Source of the DNA: Dongia mobilis
GTDB taxonomy: Bacteria > Pseudomonadota > Alphaproteobacteria > Dongiales > Dongiaceae
DNA: 64,000 bases
Reading direction: 5' to 3'
Assembly: GCF_004363235.1 (NCBI RefSeq)
Contig: NZ_SNYW01000013.1
Location: 124,001 to 188,000, forward strand
A program made the translations under genes and the position numbers. Shown piece by piece: positions 33,097 through 43,889 of this stretch. Below the pieces are notes generated by a model that was not told the origin of the DNA, ran no database searches, and worked only from the letters and a program-made list of their open reading frames with translations. Numbering within the stretch: the stretch's first letter is position 1; every line of letters starts with the position of its first letter.

Positions 33097-34467
33097 TCAG
33101 CGCGGGGTCAGGCGGTACCAGCTCACATGGCCCTGCTCGAACAAATCGCGCGCCTTGCGATACCAGAGCGGCGGCGCATGATCGCCGACGATCAGCACCT
33201 CGACCGGCGGCATGCCGGGCTCGGTCAGCATGGCGCCGATGCCGCGCAGCAGTTCGATCCACTGATCCACCATGAGACAGACGCCGAAATCGCCGATCGG
33301 GTCCTTGCCCTCGCAATCGAGATGGCCATAGGCCTCGCTCAGCGGCACCGGGATATGGGTGTTGAGGGTAAGTAGATAGACGAATTGGGGCCCGTCCGCC
33401 CGCAGATCGGCGGCGATATGGGACAGGATGTCCGGATCGCATACGCCGACGAACACCTCGCCGCAAAGGCGCTGGCCCGATTGATGCACATCCGTTCCGA
33501 AGCGCGGATCGGTCAGGCCGATATGCGGCCACCATTGGCTGCGCTGGAACATCTCCGGGCTGAACCCGTGATAGCCGACGGTACGGTAGCCCTGCGCCTG
33601 CAGGCGGAAGGGCGTGCATTCGGTCATGTCCTGATCCAGCAGCTCGATATAGGAACGGCGTGTGCCGCACAATTCCCGCATTTCGCCCGCGGTGGTTGAT
33701 CCGAAGAAGGAATTGTGACCGCTGCTGATCCGGTAGCCGGCCGTGAGTGCCGGTGTCGCCAGGGCGTCGTCGAGCAGCTTCTGATGCGCCGGATCGGCAA
33801 AGCGCCCCATCGCCTCGACGATGATGACCAGCATCTTGCGGTCTTGCGGCGCGTCGATCAGCGCCTGGTAGCCGGAATTGAGCATCGCCGAGTCAAAGGC
33901 CGGCTCCGTTCCCAGGCTGAAACCGAACCTGTTGCCGGCCTGCAGCGGTGCATTGGCGATGATATCGGTCGGGATCAGAATGAGACCGCCCAGCAGCATC
34001 AGGGACCAGCTGCCCCCCGCCGCATGCCGTCCATGGCGCAGCAGCAGGAACAGGATGCCGCCCACGCTGGCCACGACCGTGACGGTGAGCAGCGCATACA
34101 GTTGCGAGTTCAGAATGTCCAGTTCGCCGAAGAACTGCAGCGCGAAGAGAGCCTCCTGCGGCGCCAGGCCGAAGAACTGCGTCGTGCAATAGACCACATC
34201 GAACAGCAGCGCCGCGAAATAGAGCACGGCGACCGCAGCCGGTGGCAGGAAACGCAGGCTGGCCGCGATCAGCACGTAAAGGATGATCGGCAGCGTGCGC
34301 GGCGGCACGGTCAGGCCGGCGAGTGCCAGTGAGACGAAGATCAGGTTGGGAATGATGATGCCGATCAGCAGAAGCAACACCGGCGGCTTCAGCAAGATGC
34401 CGCGCAGCCAGCCCCTTTCGCCCCCGCCGCCCTTCTCCCGGCCGCCGAGCATGCTGCTATCCGCCAC
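33097..34467 (-). CDS. Membrane-anchored sulfatase/phosphoethanolamine-transferase-like protein
   Basis: 456 residues from GTG 34467 (an ATG at 34452 is also possible). About five membrane segments occupy the first 180 residues. The rest is an alkaline-phosphatase-superfamily domain with MLVIIVEAMGRF (Glu218 as a metal ligand), GSTTAGEMRELCG (probable nucleophile Thr258 or Thr259) and IVGDHAPPLW near 430. The fold acts outside the inner membrane, transferring phosphoethanolamine, glycerol phosphate or sulfate. It overlaps the deacetylase gene by 11 bases and is the last gene of the catabolic operon, although its function is not obviously connected. Confidence 0.85.
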   Translation of the reverse strand: MADSSMLGGREKGGGGERGWLRGILLKPPVLLLLIGIIIPNLIFVSLALAGLTVPPRTLPIILYVLIAASLRFLPPAAVAVLYFAALLFDVVYCTTQFFGLAPQEALFALQFFGELDILNSQLYALLTVTVVASVGGILFLLLRHGRHAAGGSWSLMLLGGLILIPTDIIANAPLQAGNRFGFSLGTEPAFDSAMLNSGYQALIDAPQDRKMLVIIVEAMGRFADPAHQKLLDDALATPALTAGYRISSGHNSFFGSTTAGEMRELCGTRRSYIELLDQDMTECTPFRLQAQGYRTVGYHGFSPEMFQRSQWWPHIGLTDPRFGTDVHQSGQRLCGEVFVGVCDPDILSHIAADLRADGPQFVYLLTLNTHIPVPLSEAYGHLDCEGKDPIGDFGVCLMVDQWIELLRGIGAMLTEPGMPPVEVLIVGDHAPPLWYRKARDLFEQGHVSWYRLTPR

Positions 34468-35491
34468 GCTGTTCGAATCCCATCAGCACATTGACGGTAT
34501 TGACGCCCAGCGCCTCGACCGCATAGCCGCCTTCCATGATGAAGAGGGTCGGCAGATCCATCCAGGCGATACGCTCGCCGAGACGAAAATAGTCGTCATG
34601 CCTCAGCTTGAAGCGCGAGATCGGATCCTCCTCGAAGGTGTCGAGGCCGAGAGAAATCACCAGGGCATCGGCGCCGCATTGCTGGATGCGCTTGCCGGCA
34701 AGCTCCAGCGCCTCCGAATAGCTGCGCCAGTCGGTGCCCCAGGGCAGGGGAAAGTTCTGGTGATAGCCTTCGCCCGCTCCCTCGCCTATCTCGTCGGCAT
34801 AGCCGAGGAAATAGGGGAATTCCTGTCTGGGATCGGCATGCAGCGAAACGGTGAGTACGTCGCTGCGCCCATAGAACATCTGCTGCGTGCCGTTGCCGTG
34901 ATGATAATCGACGTCGAGGATGGCAACGCGCCTGGCACCCTGGTCGAGGAAGGCCTGGGCCGCGATGCCGGCATTATTGAGGAAGCAATAGCCGCCATAG
35001 AAGTCACTGCCGGCATGATGGCCTGGCGGGCGGCAGAGGGCAAAGACGGCGCGTTCGCCGGTCGCCACCAGCTTCTGTGCGGTCAGCGCCACATTGGCCG
35101 ACGCCTGAACCGCCTTCCATGTACCGGACATGATCGGTGTTCCGGCATCGATCGCGTAGTAGCCGAGCCGGCCGTCGATGGAATCGGAGAGGCGCCGCCC
35201 GAGACCCGGCACCGGCCAGACATGGGGCAGCGCATCGAAGGTTCGGCCGGTCGCCGCCCATTCATCCCAGGCGCTCTGCAGGAAGCCGACGAGGCCGCGG
35301 TCATGCACCCGCAGGATCGGGTCGAGTCCGAAATCCCGGGCCGGCAGCACCTCGCCCAGTTTCGTGGCGCGGACACGGTCGATCACGATCTCGGCCCGGC
35401 GCGGCATCTCGTTGACCGGCACAAATTGCCCCTCGATCAACTCGCTGCGCCCGTCCTGCAGGCGATGATCCTCGCTGAATACCGTTCTCAT
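34457..35491 (-). CDS. Histone-deacetylase-family acetylpolyamine amidohydrolase
   Basis: 344 residues from the ATG at 35491. The family landmarks are complete: CRPPGHHAG (His158-His159), FLNNAGIAAQ, ILDVDYHHGNGTQQMFY (metal ligands Asp195 and His197), SLGLDTFEEDP and MEGGYAVE (catalytic Tyr). Bacterial relatives remove acetyl groups from N-acetylated polyamines such as acetylputrescine. The position after an amidase, two serine hydrolases and a polyamine-type ABC importer supports that role. The remaining 122 bases upstream (35534-35655) show no feature. Confidence 0.92.
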   Translation of the reverse strand: MRTVFSEDHRLQDGRSELIEGQFVPVNEMPRRAEIVIDRVRATKLGEVLPARDFGLDPILRVHDRGLVGFLQSAWDEWAATGRTFDALPHVWPVPGLGRRLSDSIDGRLGYYAIDAGTPIMSGTWKAVQASANVALTAQKLVATGERAVFALCRPPGHHAGSDFYGGYCFLNNAGIAAQAFLDQGARRVAILDVDYHHGNGTQQMFYGRSDVLTVSLHADPRQEFPYFLGYADEIGEGAGEGYHQNFPLPWGTDWRSYSEALELAGKRIQQCGADALVISLGLDTFEEDPISRFKLRHDDYFRLGERIAWMDLPTLFIMEGGYAVEALGVNTVNVLMGFEQRGG

Positions 35492-35655
35492 TCCCGTAAA
35501 ACCTTCTGCAAATCCGGCAGGAGCAGCCAGCAAAATCCCGGCGCCGCAGACTGCAGCGCCGGGATCATGGCAGTCAAATATTAACGATCCGGTAACTGGC
35601 CCGGCGGACTGCCGGGTAGGGTCCGCCGGAAACCTGATCGCGACAGCACCGTCGA

Positions 35656-37098
35656 TCAGAGAACCGGGCGTGCCCTGCGGCTGCCATACCAGCCACCCAG
35701 CGCGGTCTCGTAGGCGATGCCGGCCCGGAACACGTCGGCATCGCTATAGGTCTTGCCGACGATCTGGATCGAGGTCGGCACGCCGTTGGCGGCATGGCCG
35801 GTCGGGACCGCCAGCACCGGGCAACGCGAGAGCGTGTTGAAGGGCGGCGTCATGCACCAGGCCAGCACCTTGGGCAGGGGCGAGACCTTGCCGTTGATGC
35901 GCACCTCGTCCTTGTTCTCGTCGAAATCGGCCTTTACCGCCGGCAGGGCGTTGGTCGGGCAGATGAAGATGTCGAACCTTTCCATCATCGGTCCGAAGGT
36001 CTTGTACATGCGGACCGCACCTTCCATCGACTTGTAGAAGTCGCTGGCCTTCGACTTCGCGCCCTTGCGCGCGAAGTTCTTGGCATAGGTGGTCATGATC
36101 TTGGCGTGCTTCTTGGCGGTCAGCGCCAGCTGGGTGCCGAACAGATGCTCGAGATGCCGCATCGGCGTCTCGATCGCCTCGCGGCCCCAGCCCAGATCCA
36201 CTTCCTCGACGGTGGCGCCAAGACTCTTGAAGACGCGCAGCGCCTTTTTCATGTTGGCGACAACGTCGTGATCGACCTCGTAGACGCCGAGGTCGAAGGA
36301 ATAGGCGATCCGCCAGCCCTTGATCGGCTTGTATTCGGTGGGTAGGCGCAGCTTCGGGCGGAGCGAGGCGATGTCATGGGGGCTCGGCCCGCACATGATG
36401 TTCTGCAGCAGGATCGCGTCCTGGATCGAGCGCGTCATCGGTCCGGTATGGCAATAGGGATCGAGGTTGAAGGGCGGATCGTCCGGGTTGCGGCCATAGG
36501 GCGGCTTGAAGCCGACGACACCGCTGGCCCCAGCCGGAATGCGGATCGAACCGCCGATATCGGAACCGGTGGCGAGCGGCGCCATGCCCGCGGCAAGTGC
36601 CGCACCCGACCCGCCCGAGGAACCGCCCGGGGTATAGCGCCGGTTCCAGGGATTGCGCGTGACGCCCCAGAGCCGGGTATGGGTGTAGGAGGCGCAGGAG
36701 AATTCCGGCGTCGCCGTGCGGGCATGCACGATGCCGCCCGCCTTCATGATGCGCTCATTGTTCGGCGAGGTGCGGTCCGGCGTATAGAATTTCTTTCCCG
36801 TCGTGAGCGAGCCATAGGAGGTCGGCTTGCCGGCGATCCAGCTTTCATCCTTGACGGCGATGGGCAGGCCTTCGAGCGGGCCGACGCGGCCGTCCTTCTT
36901 CATGAACCTGGCTTCCGCCGCCTTGGCGAGTTCCAGCGCCTCGTCGTAATGGGTGAATGTGAAGGCGTTGATCTTCTTCTGCGCGTCCTCCGAGCGGGCG
37001 ATGATCGCCTTCATGTATTCGACCGGCGACAATTTCCGTTTGCGGAACAGCGCCGCCACTTCGGTCGCGGTCTTGTAGATCAGATCCTCGTCGACCAT
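35656..37098 (-). CDS. Amidase (amidase-signature family)
   Basis: 480 residues from the ATG at 37098 (GGGGAG site; an in-frame codon at 37116 adds six). The amidase-signature triad is visible: Lys83 in GLPIAVKDESW, the cis-Ser of PGGSSGGSGAALAAGM at 160-161, and nucleophile Ser184 in GSDIGGSIRIPAG. Family members hydrolyse aryl or aliphatic amides and cyclic dipeptide-like amides such as the NylA substrate. There is no signal peptide. It follows the two serine hydrolases by 14 bases, which fits a shared role in amide degradation. Confidence 0.93.
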   Translation of the reverse strand: MVDEDLIYKTATEVAALFRKRKLSPVEYMKAIIARSEDAQKKINAFTFTHYDEALELAKAAEARFMKKDGRVGPLEGLPIAVKDESWIAGKPTSYGSLTTGKKFYTPDRTSPNNERIMKAGGIVHARTATPEFSCASYTHTRLWGVTRNPWNRRYTPGGSSGGSGAALAAGMAPLATGSDIGGSIRIPAGASGVVGFKPPYGRNPDDPPFNLDPYCHTGPMTRSIQDAILLQNIMCGPSPHDIASLRPKLRLPTEYKPIKGWRIAYSFDLGVYEVDHDVVANMKKALRVFKSLGATVEEVDLGWGREAIETPMRHLEHLFGTQLALTAKKHAKIMTTYAKNFARKGAKSKASDFYKSMEGAVRMYKTFGPMMERFDIFICPTNALPAVKADFDENKDEVRINGKVSPLPKVLAWCMTPPFNTLSRCPVLAVPTGHAANGVPTSIQIVGKTYSDADVFRAGIAYETALGGWYGSRRARPVL

Positions 37099-37112
37099 CA
37101 CACTCCCCTTTC

Positions 37113-38285
37113 TCACGATTTGTTCAGGACATGCTTGATAGCATTCAGCGCCGCCAGCGTCTCCCTGAGTAGCGCATTGTTGCGGAAATCCGGCCAGGAC
37201 GACAGTTTCACCGCCGTGAAGTCATGGGCGGGATCGCTGTAAATCAGCTGGCCGAAGACGCCGCGGCAGAGCAGTACCGGTGTCCGATGATCCTCATGCC
37301 AGAACTGGCGCTTGTAGGCGCCCATGGGCGTTGCCGCGCGGTAATCGCCGGTAAACCTGTCATGATCGCCGAAGCGGCAGCCCTGGACCCATTCCGCCGG
37401 CACGATCTGCCGACCGTTGAAGAGGCCATCGCGGGTCAGCATTTCGCCGAAGCGGGCATAATCCCTGAGCGTTGCGTTGAAGCCGCCATCGGCCAGCGCA
37501 TAGCCGGCTTCGTCGACCGTGTAATCGGCGCTCTCTTCGGCTCCCAGCGGCTGCCAGAGAAATTCACTCACCAGTTCCGGCAGGCGCCTGCCGGCGGCGC
37601 GCTCGCAGGCGAAGGCCAGCACGTCGGTCTCGATCGACCGGTAGGAGAAGCGCGCGCCATGCTCGGCCTCCAGTTTCTTGAGACCCAGCACTACATCCCA
37701 GCAGGTGCGCGGCCAGTTGCGCCCGTCATCCGGGCGCGGCCGCCAGCCGCAGGCGACGTCGATCTTGGCTATGTCGGAAAAGGGGTCGGTGTAGGTTTCA
37801 TCGAAGGCGACACCGGAGGTCATGTCGAGGACATGGTCGATGCGGGCGTCGCGGTAGGCGGTGTCGCTGAGTTCCGGCAGATACCTGACAAGGGGCGCAC
37901 CTGTATCGAGCAGCCCGCGCGCCGCCAGGATGCCGGCGAGGATGCCGATCAGCGACTTGCCGACCGATTGGCTGAGATGCCGCGTGCGCTCGGTCATTCC
38001 GTTCATGTAGCGTTCGGCGACGATCGCGCCGCGATACAGCACGATGAAGCCGTCGGTATAGGTCTCGTCGAGGAAGCGACGCACGGTCGAGCGGCCATTG
38101 ACGCCGTCGAACGGAATCTCGTCGATCTGCCGCATCGCGCGCGGCAGGTCGCTGGCCGGTCCCCTTCCGCGCCAGACCTCGGCGGTCGGCACCAGTTCCC
38201 GCACATGCTGGAACGACCAGCGGTTCCAGGGCGCCCGATCCCAGCCGTCGCGCGGCGGATAAGCGAGGTTGCTGTGGTCAACCAT
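37113..38285 (-). CDS. Serine hydrolase, class C beta-lactamase / NylB-like, copy 1
   Basis: 390 residues. The catalytic SxxK is Ser107-Val-Gly-Lys110 (HLSQSVGKSLIG) and the tyrosine motif is Tyr215-Arg-Ser in FSYRSIETDVLAF. It lacks a signal peptide, so it is not a periplasmic beta-lactamase; esterases and amide hydrolases such as 6-aminohexanoate-dimer hydrolase have this plan. An N-terminal block WDRAPWNRWSFQHVRELVP and a following VWRG are shared with the other two copies in this window. The start overlaps the stop of copy 2 by eight bases. Confidence 0.9.
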   Translation of the reverse strand: MVDHSNLAYPPRDGWDRAPWNRWSFQHVRELVPTAEVWRGRGPASDLPRAMRQIDEIPFDGVNGRSTVRRFLDETYTDGFIVLYRGAIVAERYMNGMTERTRHLSQSVGKSLIGILAGILAARGLLDTGAPLVRYLPELSDTAYRDARIDHVLDMTSGVAFDETYTDPFSDIAKIDVACGWRPRPDDGRNWPRTCWDVVLGLKKLEAEHGARFSYRSIETDVLAFACERAAGRRLPELVSEFLWQPLGAEESADYTVDEAGYALADGGFNATLRDYARFGEMLTRDGLFNGRQIVPAEWVQGCRFGDHDRFTGDYRAATPMGAYKRQFWHEDHRTPVLLCRGVFGQLIYSDPAHDFTAVKLSSWPDFRNNALLRETLAALNAIKHVLNKS

Positions 38286-39465
38286 GGATCAATGCCCGCT
38301 TGATGGCATGGGCGGCAGCCCGCGCCTCGAGGAATTGTGCGTCGTCGAGGAAGTCGGGCCAGCTCGAGAGTTTGGCGATCACGAGATCATGTTCCGGGTC
38401 GCTATGGATCCACTGGCCAAAGACGCCGTGGCATTCCAGCACCGGTTTCTCGAAATCCTCGATCCAGAACTGGTTGCGATAGGCGCCCCTCGGCATGGTT
38501 GCCCGGTAATCGGCCCCGAACAGGTCCGGATTGCCGCGCCGCGTCTCGCGGATCCAGGCTTCGGGCACGACCTGGCGGTCATTGTAGAAGCCGTCCTGCG
38601 CCACCATCTGGCCGAACCGCGCGTAATCGCGCAGGCAGGCATTGAGCCCGCCATCGGCCAGGGCATACCCCTCCGGGTCAATGGTGTAATAGGCCCCCTC
38701 TTCCATCCCCATCTTCTGCCAGATCTCGCGGCTCAGCAGTTCCGGCAGGCGCAGGCCGGAAACGCGTTCCAACATGAAGGCGAGCACATCGGTTTCGATC
38801 GAGCGGTAGTTGAAGCGGCTGCCATGCTCGGCCTCGCGCTTCTTCAGGGTAAGAACCTGCTGCCACATGGAGCGCGGCCAGTCGCGCGTGTCGCCCTTCG
38901 GCTTTTGTTTCCAGCCGGAGGCGACATCGGTGCGGCCGACATCTGAATAGGGATCGGTGTATTCCTCGGAATAGGCGACGCCCGACCCCATGTCGAGGAT
39001 GTGCTGAACAAGGGCACCGTCATAGGCGGTCGCCTTCAGTTCCGGCAGGTAATGCGTCACCGGTTTTTGCGGGTCGACCGCACCGGCAGCGGCGGCGATG
39101 CCGACCAGGGCGCCGCAGAAGGATTTGGCGACCGACTGGCTCAAATGCAGCGAGCGCTCGGTCATGCCGTTCATGTAGCGCTCGAACACCACCTCGCCGC
39201 GGTGGAGCACGATGAAGCCGTCGGTATGGGAATGGTCGAGGAAACCGGCAACCGAGATGTCGCCGCGGGCACTCGAAAAGCGGATGTCGCCCAGATTCTG
39301 CGGTCGCCGCTTCAATTCGGCGACGGGGCCGTCGCCGCGCCACACCTCGGCGCTGGGCAGGATTTCGCGCAGATGCTGGAACGACCAGCGGTTCCAGGGC
39401 GCGCGGTCCCAGTCTTCACGCGGAATGTCGCCGCGCCGGATGATCCTGGTGGGTTGTTCGGCCAT
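38278..39465 (-). CDS. Serine hydrolase, class C beta-lactamase / NylB-like, copy 2
   Basis: 395 residues, closely related to copy 1 along the whole length. SxxK is Ser111-Val-Ala-Lys114 (HLSQSVAKSFCG) and the tyrosine motif is Tyr220-Arg-Ser (FNYRSIETDVLAF). No signal peptide. The tandem arrangement and eight-base overlap show a local duplication; each copy may handle a different oligomer or stereoisomer. It lies just after a strong terminator that separates it from the solute-binding-protein gene. Confidence 0.9.
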   Translation of the reverse strand: MAEQPTRIIRRGDIPREDWDRAPWNRWSFQHLREILPSAEVWRGDGPVAELKRRPQNLGDIRFSSARGDISVAGFLDHSHTDGFIVLHRGEVVFERYMNGMTERSLHLSQSVAKSFCGALVGIAAAAGAVDPQKPVTHYLPELKATAYDGALVQHILDMGSGVAYSEEYTDPYSDVGRTDVASGWKQKPKGDTRDWPRSMWQQVLTLKKREAEHGSRFNYRSIETDVLAFMLERVSGLRLPELLSREIWQKMGMEEGAYYTIDPEGYALADGGLNACLRDYARFGQMVAQDGFYNDRQVVPEAWIRETRRGNPDLFGADYRATMPRGAYRNQFWIEDFEKPVLECHGVFGQWIHSDPEHDLVIAKLSSWPDFLDDAQFLEARAAAHAIKRALIHG

Positions 39466-39471
39466 GACACG

Positions 39472-39504
39472 AAAAACCCCGGCAGCCTCAGGGCTGCCGG
39501 GGTT
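39472..39504 (-). terminator. Intrinsic terminator between the solute-binding-protein gene and the hydrolases
   Basis: Perfect 13-base arms AACCCCGGCAGCC and GGCTGCCGGGGTT with a four-base loop. On the minus strand they are followed by a T-run (TTTTTC). It lies between the stop at 39515 and the start at 39465. It would lower hydrolase transcription relative to the transporter, or separate the two units. Confidence 0.85.
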
Positions 39505-39514
39505 CTTGCCGGAC

Positions 39515-40549
39515 TTACTTGGTCAGTTCGGTCCAGATCGCGGTATAGAGTTCCGTCACTTCCGGCGGGCAGGCCGGCATGATGAAGGTCTTCTGGCCTT
39601 CCGGCATGACAATCTCCGGCGCCGTGGCGAAGTCCTTGTTCTGGATGAACTCGCCGCTGCCCAGGATGCCGTTGGCATACTGCGCGAAGTCGGAGATCAT
39701 CGCCGCGTTCTGCGGGTCCATGATGAAGTTCTGGAACAGCTTCGCGTTCTCGACATTCTTGGCATCGGCCAGGACCGAGACGTTGTCCATCCAGACCGCG
39801 ATGCCCTCCTTCGGATAGCCATATTCGATGTTCGAGTTCTGCAGACGTGCGCGCAGCGAGGCGCCGTTCCAGTTGAGGCCCGCCATCAAATCTTCCTTGG
39901 CGTACTTCTCGACATTGCCGTAATCCATCGAGATCCAGTCGGGCTTCGCCTTCAAGAGCAGGTCACGCACCTGCTTCAGCTCTTCCTTGTTGCCGTTGCA
40001 ATTGGTGCTGAAGCCGAGATAGGCGAGGCCGCCGGCGATCACGTCGCTCATTTCCGGCACCACGTTGACCTTGCCCTTCAGCTCGGCCGGGGTGTCGAAC
40101 AGAATCGCCCATGTGTTGATGTCGCCCTGATAGGCCTTGCGGTTGACCGTGATGCCGGTGGTGCCCCACTGCCAGGGAACCGTGTAGTTGCGGCCCGGAT
40201 CGAAGTCGACATCGACCCATTGCGGATCGACGTGCTTGAAATTCTCCATCTGGTTCGGCTTGGTCTCGAGCAGCAGGCCTTCCTGGATGAAGATCGGCAC
40301 GTAGTTGTGGCTGGGCACGACGATGTCGAAGCCATGGCCGCCGGCCTTGATCTTGGCCAGTGCCGTGTCGTTGGCGTCGTAGTCGGTGACCGTCACCTTG
40401 ACGTTGTAGGTTTCCTCGAATTTCTTGAGGAGTTCCGGGCTGGTATAGTTGCCCCAGTTGTAGATGTTGAGCTCGCCATCGGCCAGGGCCGGTCCGCTCA
40501 GCAGCGCAAAGGTTACCGCCGTCGCGGCAATTTTCGTCTTCGAGATCAT
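39515..40549 (-). CDS. Polyamine-type ABC transporter substrate-binding protein (PotD/PotF-like)
   Basis: 344 residues with a Sec signal peptide ending near [10 protein letters not shown] (cleavage about residue 23), so periplasmic. Typical PotD/PotF wording is [20 protein letters not shown], a pocket segment [18 protein letters not shown] and [17 protein letters not shown]. The PotD pocket binds the amino ends of polyamines with acidic and aromatic residues. The real ligand is unknown and may be an acylated or amide-containing amine, judging by the downstream enzymes. It lies 81 bases after the permease gene. Confidence 0.93.
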   Translation of the reverse strand: MISKTKIAATAVTFALLSGPALADGELNIYNWGNYTSPELLKKFEETYNVKVTVTDYDANDTALAKIKAGGHGFDIVVPSHNYVPIFIQEGLLLETKPNQMENFKHVDPQWVDVDFDPGRNYTVPWQWGTTGITVNRKAYQGDINTWAILFDTPAELKGKVNVVPEMSDVIAGGLAYLGFSTNCNGNKEELKQVRDLLLKAKPDWISMDYGNVEKYAKEDLMAGLNWNGASLRARLQNSNIEYGYPKEGIAVWMDNVSVLADAKNVENAKLFQNFIMDPQNAAMISDFAQYANGILGSGEFIQNKDFATAPEIVMPEGQKTFIMPACPPEVTELYTAIWTELTK

Positions 40550-40630
40550 ATTACCCTCCTGTTTCCCGAATCCTCGGTTCCTCGTTTTCGTTCGTCTACC
40601 GGATCCGCACCGCCAGGCACGATCCGACTG

Positions 40631-41434
40631 TCATGATTTCTTCCGGTTGAGCAGGAAGAACACGGTCACCATCAGGATCGAAATCGCCAGGAATACCGTC
40701 GAGATGGCGTTCATTTCCGGCGTCATGATACGCCGCATCTGGCCCAGCATATAAGTGGGCAGCGTGTCCTGTCCTGCAGATTTGACCAGTTCGGTGATCA
40801 CAACATCGTCAAGCGAGATGACGAAGGCCAGCATGCCGCCGGCCAGGATACCGGGCCAGAGCAGCGGCAGGGTGACGTAGCGGAAGGTCCGCCAGGGTGT
40901 CGCGTAAAGGTCCGCCGCAGCGCGTTCCAGCGAGAGATCCATGTTTTCGAGCCTGGCCCGGATCGGCAGATAGGCGAAGGGAATGCAGAAGGCGGTGTGG
41001 GCGATCAGCAGATAGGCCAGGCCGGTATAGCCGGTCTCGATCTTGATGATGGCGAAGAAGATCAGCAGGGCGACGCCGGTGACGATCTCGGGCACCATCA
41101 GGGGCTGGTTGATGCTGGCAAAGATGAAGGTGATGCCGGTGAAGGGTCGGGTGCGCGTCGTCGCCAGGGCCGCCATCGTGGCGACGATCGTCGAGACGAA
41201 GGCGGCGAAACTGGCGATGATGACCGAGCGGATCGCGGCATCCTGGACCTGCTCGTTGGCGAAGGCGGATTCGTACCAGCGCCAGGAAAAGCCCTCCCAG
41301 ATCGCGATCGAGGTACCGGCATTGAAGGAATAGACCACCAGCGTCAGGATCGGCGCATAGAGCATGACGAAGCAGAACAGGGCGATGGTGGTGAAGCCGG
41401 TCTGCTTCTTGACGTCGAAATGCGCCCTAGCCAT
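40631..41434 (-). CDS. Polyamine-type ABC transporter permease (PotC/PotI-like)
   Basis: 267 residues, six membrane segments. The N-terminus TTIALFCFVMLYAPILTLVV and the EAA-loop region SLERAAADLYATPWRTFRYV match PotC/PotI. The start overlaps the stop of the partner permease by eight bases. It forms the membrane channel with the partner encoded at 41427. Confidence 0.94.
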   Translation of the reverse strand: MARAHFDVKKQTGFTTIALFCFVMLYAPILTLVVYSFNAGTSIAIWEGFSWRWYESAFANEQVQDAAIRSVIIASFAAFVSTIVATMAALATTRTRPFTGITFIFASINQPLMVPEIVTGVALLIFFAIIKIETGYTGLAYLLIAHTAFCIPFAYLPIRARLENMDLSLERAAADLYATPWRTFRYVTLPLLWPGILAGGMLAFVISLDDVVITELVKSAGQDTLPTYMLGQMRRIMTPEMNAISTVFLAISILMVTVFFLLNRKKS

Positions 41435-42383
41435 GACGCACCCCGCTCTTGCCGGCGTTCTTCACGTAGAACAGCAGCGCCACCATGACCACCACCATCA
41501 GGGTGATGGAAAGGGCGGAGCCAAGCGGCCAGTTGCGGCCCTGGCCGAACTGCAGCTCGATCAGATTGCCGAGCATCATGTTGCGCCCGCCGCCAAGGAC
41601 GCGCGGCGTCACATAGGCACCGAGCGAGGGAATGAAGACCAGGATCGAACCGGCAATGACACCGGGCTTGACCAGAGGGAGGATCACGCGACGCAGCACC
41701 TGCAGGCGATTGGCATAGAGGTCGTACCCGGCCTCGACCAGGCGGAAGTCGATTCGCTCCATGCTGGCATAGAGCGGCAGCACCATCAGCGGCAGATAGA
41801 CATAGAGCAGGCCCAGCATCACCGCGGTGTCGGTGAACATGATCTGCAGCGGCTGGTCGATGATGCCGAGGCCGATGAGGATCGAGTTCACGATGCCCTC
41901 GTTGCGGATCACTTCCATGATGGCAAAGGTGCGGATGAGCAGGTTGGTCCAGAACGGGATGGTGATCAGGAACAGCCACAGCGCACGCGTCTTCTCGGGC
42001 CTTGTCGCGATGAAATAGGCGGTCGGGAAGCCGACCACCAGCGCCAGCAGAGTGGTGAGAAAGGACAGCCTGAGCGAACGCCAGAAGATCGAGAGATGGG
42101 CATCCGCAAAGCCCAGCGTGTCGTCAAAGATGTCGCGCGTGAAGAACACGCTGGCCCAGGCGTCGGTCGAGAACTTCCATTCGACGCCGCCATATCCGCC
42201 CTTGGTCAGGAATGAATAGACCACGACGATCCCGAGCGGTCCGATCGAGGCGAAGAACAGGATGGCAAGGGCCGGCGCCGAGAGCAGCCAGCGGTTGCGG
42301 GTGTCGCGGCGCTCGAAGGCGGCGGCGGCTTCCGCTGCGCTCGTCGCAGGAGGGGCAGACTTCACTGTGGCGTTGGCGGCCAT
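41427..42383 (-). CDS. Polyamine-type ABC transporter permease (PotB/PotH-like)
   Basis: 318 residues, about six membrane segments after a 30-residue N-terminal extension rich in Ala and Pro. The EAA loop is LVEAGYDLYANRLQVLRRVI. Conserved PotB/PotH features include RTFAIMEVIRNEGIVNSILI and SLGAYVTPRVLGGGRN. The ATG at 42383 lies six bases after the stop of the ATPase gene. Confidence 0.94.
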   Translation of the reverse strand: MAANATVKSAPPATSAAEAAAAFERRDTRNRWLLSAPALAILFFASIGPLGIVVVYSFLTKGGYGGVEWKFSTDAWASVFFTRDIFDDTLGFADAHLSIFWRSLRLSFLTTLLALVVGFPTAYFIATRPEKTRALWLFLITIPFWTNLLIRTFAIMEVIRNEGIVNSILIGLGIIDQPLQIMFTDTAVMLGLLYVYLPLMVLPLYASMERIDFRLVEAGYDLYANRLQVLRRVILPLVKPGVIAGSILVFIPSLGAYVTPRVLGGGRNMMLGNLIELQFGQGRNWPLGSALSITLMVVVMVALLFYVKNAGKSGVRHG

Positions 42384-42389
42384 GATGCG

Positions 42390-43481
<1,092 letters not shown>

Positions 43482-43889
43482 GATATTCAGCCCCCATGCC
43501 CTGTTGGCGCGATCCTCCCGCAACGCCGGCAAAGCGGCACTGCGGGTTGGCCTCATGTCGCGGGCCAGGACTTAGCGCGGCCTCAGATTAGGGCATCGGT
43601 GGATAAGGTCAATCTCAGTCTGGCAAAAAAATGAAATATCCTTGGGGAATATTCATTCTATGACAGCGTTTAAATCTGCTCTAGCCGCCGCCTGCAATTC
43701 GGCGGTGCTGGCTTCGCCGGGGGCAATTGCGGCAGGCAGCGTGGAAATTGCCGAGGCCGGGTTCAATTTCCGGTCTTATTTCCCGCCCGCTTTTTGCTAG
43801 ATTGCGCCGCCCCGCAGAACGGCGCCGCTTCGGCCGGCCGCGATTGCTTGCGGAATGCCGGCTGCCCCGGGCCGCGCACCGGGACGTTC
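43482..43889. other. Non-coding region between the ABC operon and the divergent LysR gene
   Basis: 408 bases. It holds the alternative N-terminus of the ABC ATPase, an AT-rich segment around 43620-43680 with an imperfect inverted repeat, and GC-rich DNA just before the LysR start. No RNA gene or small protein was found in it. Confidence 0.5.
43631..43656. promoter_or_regulatory. Inverted repeat between the ABC operon and the LysR gene (possible operator)
   Basis: Arms ATGAAATATCC and GGAATATTCAT (8 of 11 bases complementary) are separated by TTGG in the only AT-rich part of the divergent promoter region. A perfect GAATATTC lies in the right arm. Its size and position suit a LysR-type binding site. 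Confidence 0.4.
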
